Part shown: one piece after another, positions 60,821-64,000 of the stretch | How the letters are laid out: each line of letters opens with the position of its first letter | How positions within the stretch are numbered: position 1 is the stretch's first letter | Origin: Caldiserica bacterium UBA646 | GTDB lineage: Bacteria; Caldisericota; Caldisericia; Caldisericales; Caldisericaceae | DNA: 64,000 bases | Reading direction: 5' to 3' | NCBI GenBank assembly: GCA_002299965.1 | Contig: DBOM01000031.1 | Coordinates: forward strand, 1-64,000 | Made by a program: the position numbers and the translations under genes | Notes under the pieces: generated by a model | What the model was told of the DNA's origin: nothing | Database searches by the model: none | What the model saw: only the letters and a program-made list of their open reading frames with translations

Positions 60821-60975
60821 GTACCGATACAATTAAATTAGAAACATAACGATTTTTAAAAATTTTTTGATAATTATTTTCTGCCTGTCGAGCTAACAGG
60901 GAATTTGTTTGTATTGGATATTTAAAAAATGTTTTTCACCAAAGATTGATGTGATATTTGTTGCAGTGAAGTTTT

Positions 60976-61004
60976 TTGACAAATAGCTGAAGGTGGTATA
61001 CTAT
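60976..61004 (+). promoter_or_regulatory. promoter of the leader ORF and EamA gene
   Basis: TTGACA (60976-60981) with a 17-base spacer to TACTAT (60999-61004); TATACT two bases earlier gives a 15-base spacer. The start near 61011 is about 20 bases before the leader ORF. The rest of the 60821-60975 gap shows nothing I can name. Confidence 0.65.
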
Positions 61005-61030
61005 TTTGTGTTTTGAAAGGTGGATTCAAT

Positions 61031-61081
61031 ATGATTTTAAAAAAGACGAATAATTTGCCCTGTACAGAGTTGGTGAGATGA
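61031..61081 (+). CDS. 16-residue leader ORF before the EamA gene
   Basis: ATG at 61031 behind AAAGGTGG; the peptide is MILKKTNNLPCTELVR, and its TGA overlaps the ATG of the transporter gene (ATGA). The transporter itself has almost no ribosome binding site, so translation probably depends on coupling to this ORF. Confidence 0.55.
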   Translation: MILKKTNNLPCTELVR

Positions 61082-61956
61082 GCACAGTAGCAGTATTAAT
61101 TGTTTTAATATCTTCATTTATTCATGCAACGTGGAATTTCCTTGCTAAAAAAAGCGGAGATAAGCTCACTTTTTTTTGGCTCGTGATGATATTGCAAACG
61201 TTGATCTATTTACCTTTTACTGTTTTTTTTCTTTATAAAACCTCTATTCCTCTTTATGGCTGGTATGCTATTTTTGCAAGTGGTGTTGTTCATGCATTTT
61301 ACTGGTATTTTCTTTCAAAAGCTTACACACATGAGGATTTATCTCTTGTGTATCCGATTGCACGGTCAGCCCCGGCTTTAGTGCCAATACTTGCTTTCCT
61401 GTTTCTTAGTGAAAGGCTGAACTTGCTCGGAGTTTTGGGCATTATCATTGTCCTCATTGGCGTGTATGCCATCTCTCTTAATAGTTTTAACTTAAGAAAA
61501 TTTTTTAGGCCTTTTTATGATAGGCGAAATAAAGGCATTGTTTTTGCTTTTCTCACTCTTTTTACCGTATCTATGTATTCTCTTATTGATAAAGTTGGCG
61601 CTAAACATGTAAATCCAATGCTCTATGTTTATTTCTTTGGAATAACCTCTTTTATTATACTTTCTCCAATTATTTTATTAACCGAAAAAAGATTTATGAT
61701 AAAATCAGAGTTGAAAAACAACAAAACTGGAATAATTTTAGTGAGTATAATGATTATATTGTCCTATTCCCTCATCATTTTTGTTATGCGGGTTTTCCCT
61801 GTAAGTTACATCGTTTCAGTAAGGCAGGCTGGAATTGTATTTAGTGTCGTCCTTGGCACTTTCCTTCTTAAAGAAAAATATGGAAAAGTAAGATTAACGG
61901 CATCAATACTTATCTTTATAGGTATATTTTTCATTACTATCTTCGACAAAATGTGA
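61078..61956 (+). CDS. EamA/DMT-family transporter
   Basis: 292 residues, ten predicted spans in two EamA halves (SSFIHATWNFLAKKSGDK in span 1; IARSAPALVPILAFLFLSER at the end of the first half; VRQAGIVFSVVLGTFLLKEK in the second). Probably exports a small metabolite; the substrate is unknown. Its start overlaps the leader ORF stop. Confidence 0.88.
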   Translation: MSTVAVLIVLISSFIHATWNFLAKKSGDKLTFFWLVMILQTLIYLPFTVFFLYKTSIPLYGWYAIFASGVVHAFYWYFLSKAYTHEDLSLVYPIARSAPALVPILAFLFLSERLNLLGVLGIIIVLIGVYAISLNSFNLRKFFRPFYDRRNKGIVFAFLTLFTVSMYSLIDKVGAKHVNPMLYVYFFGITSFIILSPIILLTEKRFMIKSELKNNKTGIILVSIMIILSYSLIIFVMRVFPVSYIVSVRQAGIVFSVVLGTFLLKEKYGKVRLTASILIFIGIFFITIFDKM

Positions 61957-62191
61957 GCACTCCTTTCCAGTATTTGTGGTTTTGCTATTTCCCCACTATA
62001 TTTTAATTTTTTTGCGTCGCCCTGGAAATTCTGAGGCACATAAGCAGTAATTATAATTCCGACAGGAGAATAGTTTTGAAAGAGAGGCAAAGATTTACAA
62101 ATAAACCACTGAAATTTACCCAATACTTTGCTGTCTTTAACTTGCAGAAAATCCTGCTATAATTATGGGTAGCAAAATTTAAGGAGGCGTA

Positions 62192-63859
62192 ATGCTTGAT
62201 CTAGAAATTGCACAAAATGCAAAAATGAAGGACATAAAAGAAGTTGCAAAGGATATTGGACTTAAGTATAACGAGATAGGCTTGTACGGAAAGTATATTG
62301 CCAAAGTAGACCTTGCTGCTTATAAGAATAGAGCGAAAAGAGCGGATGGGAAATTAATTTTTGTTACTGCCATAACTCCCACACCGGCAGGAGAGGGGAA
62401 AACTACTACGACGATAGGCCTGGCGGATGCATTGAATGATTTAGGTCAAAAGTCAATGGCAGTAATTAGAGAACCTTCATTGGGCCCTGTATTTGGTGTA
62501 AAGGGAGGAGCAGCTGGAGGAGGCTACGCACAGGTTATGCCAATGGAAGAAATAAACTTGCAGTTTACCGGGGATATCCCTGCAGTAGATGCTGCTCATA
62601 ACCTTCTTGCTGCGATGATCGACAATCATATTTACCGTGGGAACAAATTAGGAATTGATATGAAGCATATTACCTGGGGAAGAACAGTGGATATGAACGA
62701 TAGAGCTCTCCGCAATGTACTGGTAGGATTAGATAGTGCATCTAATGATTATCCACGGGAGACAAGATTTGATATTACGGCTGCATCTGAAATTATGGCA
62801 ATTCTCTGCCTTGCACGGGGCTTGGAGGATCTAAAGCAGCGTATTTCCCGCATTATTATAGGGTTTACTAAAGAGAAGAAGCCAATTACTGCAAAAGATC
62901 TAAATGTAGTAGGCGCAATGGCTATCGTATTGCGCAATGCAATTAAGCCTAATCTTGTGCAGACCATTGAAAATCATCCTGTATTTGTTCATGGAGGGCC
63001 GTTTGCAAATATTGCACATGGTGCAAGTTCGATTACTTCTATAAAACTTGCATTAAAATTATCTGATTATGTCGTCACCGAGGGTGGTTTTGCATCTGAT
63101 CTTGGAGGAGAAAAATTTATGGATATTGTTAGCAGGGCAGGTGGATTTAATCCTTCTGCCGTCGTGATTGTTGCAACTATCAGGGCATTAAAGATGCATG
63201 GTGGATTAAGCAAAAAAGAATTAAAAGAAGAGAATATTGATGCTTTACAAAAAGGGCTTCTCAACCTTTCAAAACACATCGAAAATATGCAATTGTTTGG
63301 GTTGCCTGTGGTTGTTGCATTAAATAAATTTGGTACAGACACAGACAGGGAAATAGGAATTGTTGAGGCATTTGTTAAAGCTAACGGCGTTCGATTTGCT
63401 GTTTCAAATGTCTGGGAGAATGGTGGCGAAGGAGGAAAAATCCTTGCTAAAGAAGTTTTGGATGCTATCAGAAACGATAAAAATCATTTTCATTTTCTTT
63501 ATGAACTGGACGCATCCATTAAGGAAAAAATTAGCTCAATTGCCTGCAATATGTATGGGGCAAAGAATATTATATATACAAAAGAAGCAGAGGGTGCATT
63601 ACAGCTTATTAATAAACTTAATTACAGTGACTTGCCAGTGTGTATAGCAAAAACTCAATTGTCGTTGTCGGATGATTCAAAACTAAAAGGAAGGCCGGAA
63701 GGATTTGATGTGACAATTCGAGATGTAAGGCTTTCTTCAGGCGCAGGATTTATTGTGCCTATGGCAGGCAATATAATGACAATGCCGGGACTTCCTAGAA
63801 TTCCAGCCGCGGAAAGTATGGATATTACAGAGGAAGGGGAGATAACTGGTTTATTCTAA
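62192..63859 (+). CDS. fhs: formate-tetrahydrofolate ligase
   Basis: A 555-residue ATP-dependent ligase making 10-formyl-THF. The P-loop is [16 protein letters not shown] (about residues 62-77), followed by [20 protein letters not shown] and [17 protein letters not shown]. Used in the Wood-Ljungdahl pathway or for purine and formylmethionyl synthesis; no CODH/ACS gene is in view. AAGGAGG precedes the ATG, and a TATAAT box lies at about 62157. The smc ATG overlaps the stop (TAATG). Confidence 0.97.
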   Translation: MLDLEIAQNAKMKDIKEVAKDIGLKYNEIGLYGKYIAKVDLAAYKNRAKRADGKLIFVTAITPTPAGEGKTTTTIGLADALNDLGQKSMAVIREPSLGPVFGVKGGAAGGGYAQVMPMEEINLQFTGDIPAVDAAHNLLAAMIDNHIYRGNKLGIDMKHITWGRTVDMNDRALRNVLVGLDSASNDYPRETRFDITAASEIMAILCLARGLEDLKQRISRIIIGFTKEKKPITAKDLNVVGAMAIVLRNAIKPNLVQTIENHPVFVHGGPFANIAHGASSITSIKLALKLSDYVVTEGGFASDLGGEKFMDIVSRAGGFNPSAVVIVATIRALKMHGGLSKKELKEENIDALQKGLLNLSKHIENMQLFGLPVVVALNKFGTDTDREIGIVEAFVKANGVRFAVSNVWENGGEGGKILAKEVLDAIRNDKNHFHFLYELDASIKEKISSIACNMYGAKNIIYTKEAEGALQLINKLNYSDLPVCIAKTQLSLSDDSKLKGRPEGFDVTIRDVRLSSGAGFIVPMAGNIMTMPGLPRIPAAESMDITEEGEITGLF

Positions 63860-64000
63860 TGCACCTCGAAGAAATCAGGATGTATGGTTTTAAAACTTTT
63901 AAGGACAATGTAAGAATTGTTCTCTCTCCAAAGGTTACTTGTATTGTAGGGCCGAATGGTTCAGGTAAAAGTAATATTGTTGATGCAGTGCGATGGGCAC
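63859..64000 (+). CDS. smc: chromosome segregation protein SMC, N-terminus (partial)
   Basis: The first 47 codons: [20 protein letters not shown] followed by the SMC head Walker [17 protein letters not shown]. The gene runs off the window. It overlaps fhs by one base and so is translationally coupled. Confidence 0.93.
   Translation, partial: MHLEEIRMYGFKTFKDNVRIVLSPKVTCIVGPNGSGKSNIVDAVRWA

Noticed and set aside
1..64000. CRISPR array or prophage
   Set aside because: No regularly spaced repeats, Cas, integrase, capsid or transposase genes were seen anywhere in the window.

Overview
The window is AT-rich bacterial chromosome, densely coded and not a phage or plasmid. The core genes are bacterial: the L33/tRNA-Trp/SecE/NusG/L11-L1-L10-L7/12 string, PheST, MutS2, DnaE, HrcA, GlnA, Fhs and SMC. 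Many genes suit an anaerobe: ferrous-iron uptake, 4Fe-4S and radical SAM enzymes, and formate-THF ligase. The DUF3160 lipoprotein and a secreted propeller protein ending in copper-amine-oxidase-N-like domains recall Caldisericota or neighbouring deep-branching thermophilic lineages. That is an impression from gene content only; 16S or marker-gene placement would be needed.

Layout. 1-3396: end of an EF-Tu gene, rpmG, tRNA-Trp, secE, nusG, rplK, rplA, an L10 leader with attenuator, rplJ, rplL and a terminator. rpoB does not follow. 3385-9970: a minus-strand metal island (tiny ORF, two FeoA, FeoB split into G protein and permease, a membrane protein, a CooC-like ATPase, two DtxR-family regulators, two methyltransferases of which one is frameshifted, and an ORF relic). 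An imperfect 86-bp direct repeat made of the end of rplL plus its terminator bounds this island. 10071-20829: ispE, pheS-pheT, a PolX homologue without its polymerase aspartates, mutS2, and a DEDDh exonuclease fused to a DinG-like helicase that has lost its ATPase motifs. 20863-24893: tRNA-Arg, two small membrane proteins, a NIF3-family protein, an MFS carrier, a DsrE-like protein and radC. 25030-37439: a secreted propeller protein, nitroreductases, the DUF3160 lipoprotein, a GNAT, a DUF3795 protein, an aldo/keto reductase, a MalY-like lyase and a HemW-like protein. 37497-44686: a BMP-type nucleoside ABC importer divergent from a cytosine-deaminase-like amidohydrolase, plus an MFS carrier. 44870-55706: a B12-radical SAM protein, mtaB, hrcA, glnA, an HU protein, dnaE, a lipoprotein and nth. 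55904-64000: two CPA2 antiporters, a DegV protein, a broken AttH/CrtC-like gene, an EamA carrier behind a 16-codon leader ORF, fhs and the start of smc.

How the genes relate. The island looks like a self-contained, metal-regulated iron import and maturation module with its own promoter and DtxR-type palindromes, and it shows decay. The 14.6-20.8 kb operon pairs MutS2 with two multidomain proteins in which nuclease motifs survive while polymerase or helicase motifs are gone. The BMP importer and the amidohydrolase look like a nucleoside/base salvage pair. Promoters of the form TTGACA-N16/17-TANNNT recur, and at least one appears to give a leaderless mRNA.
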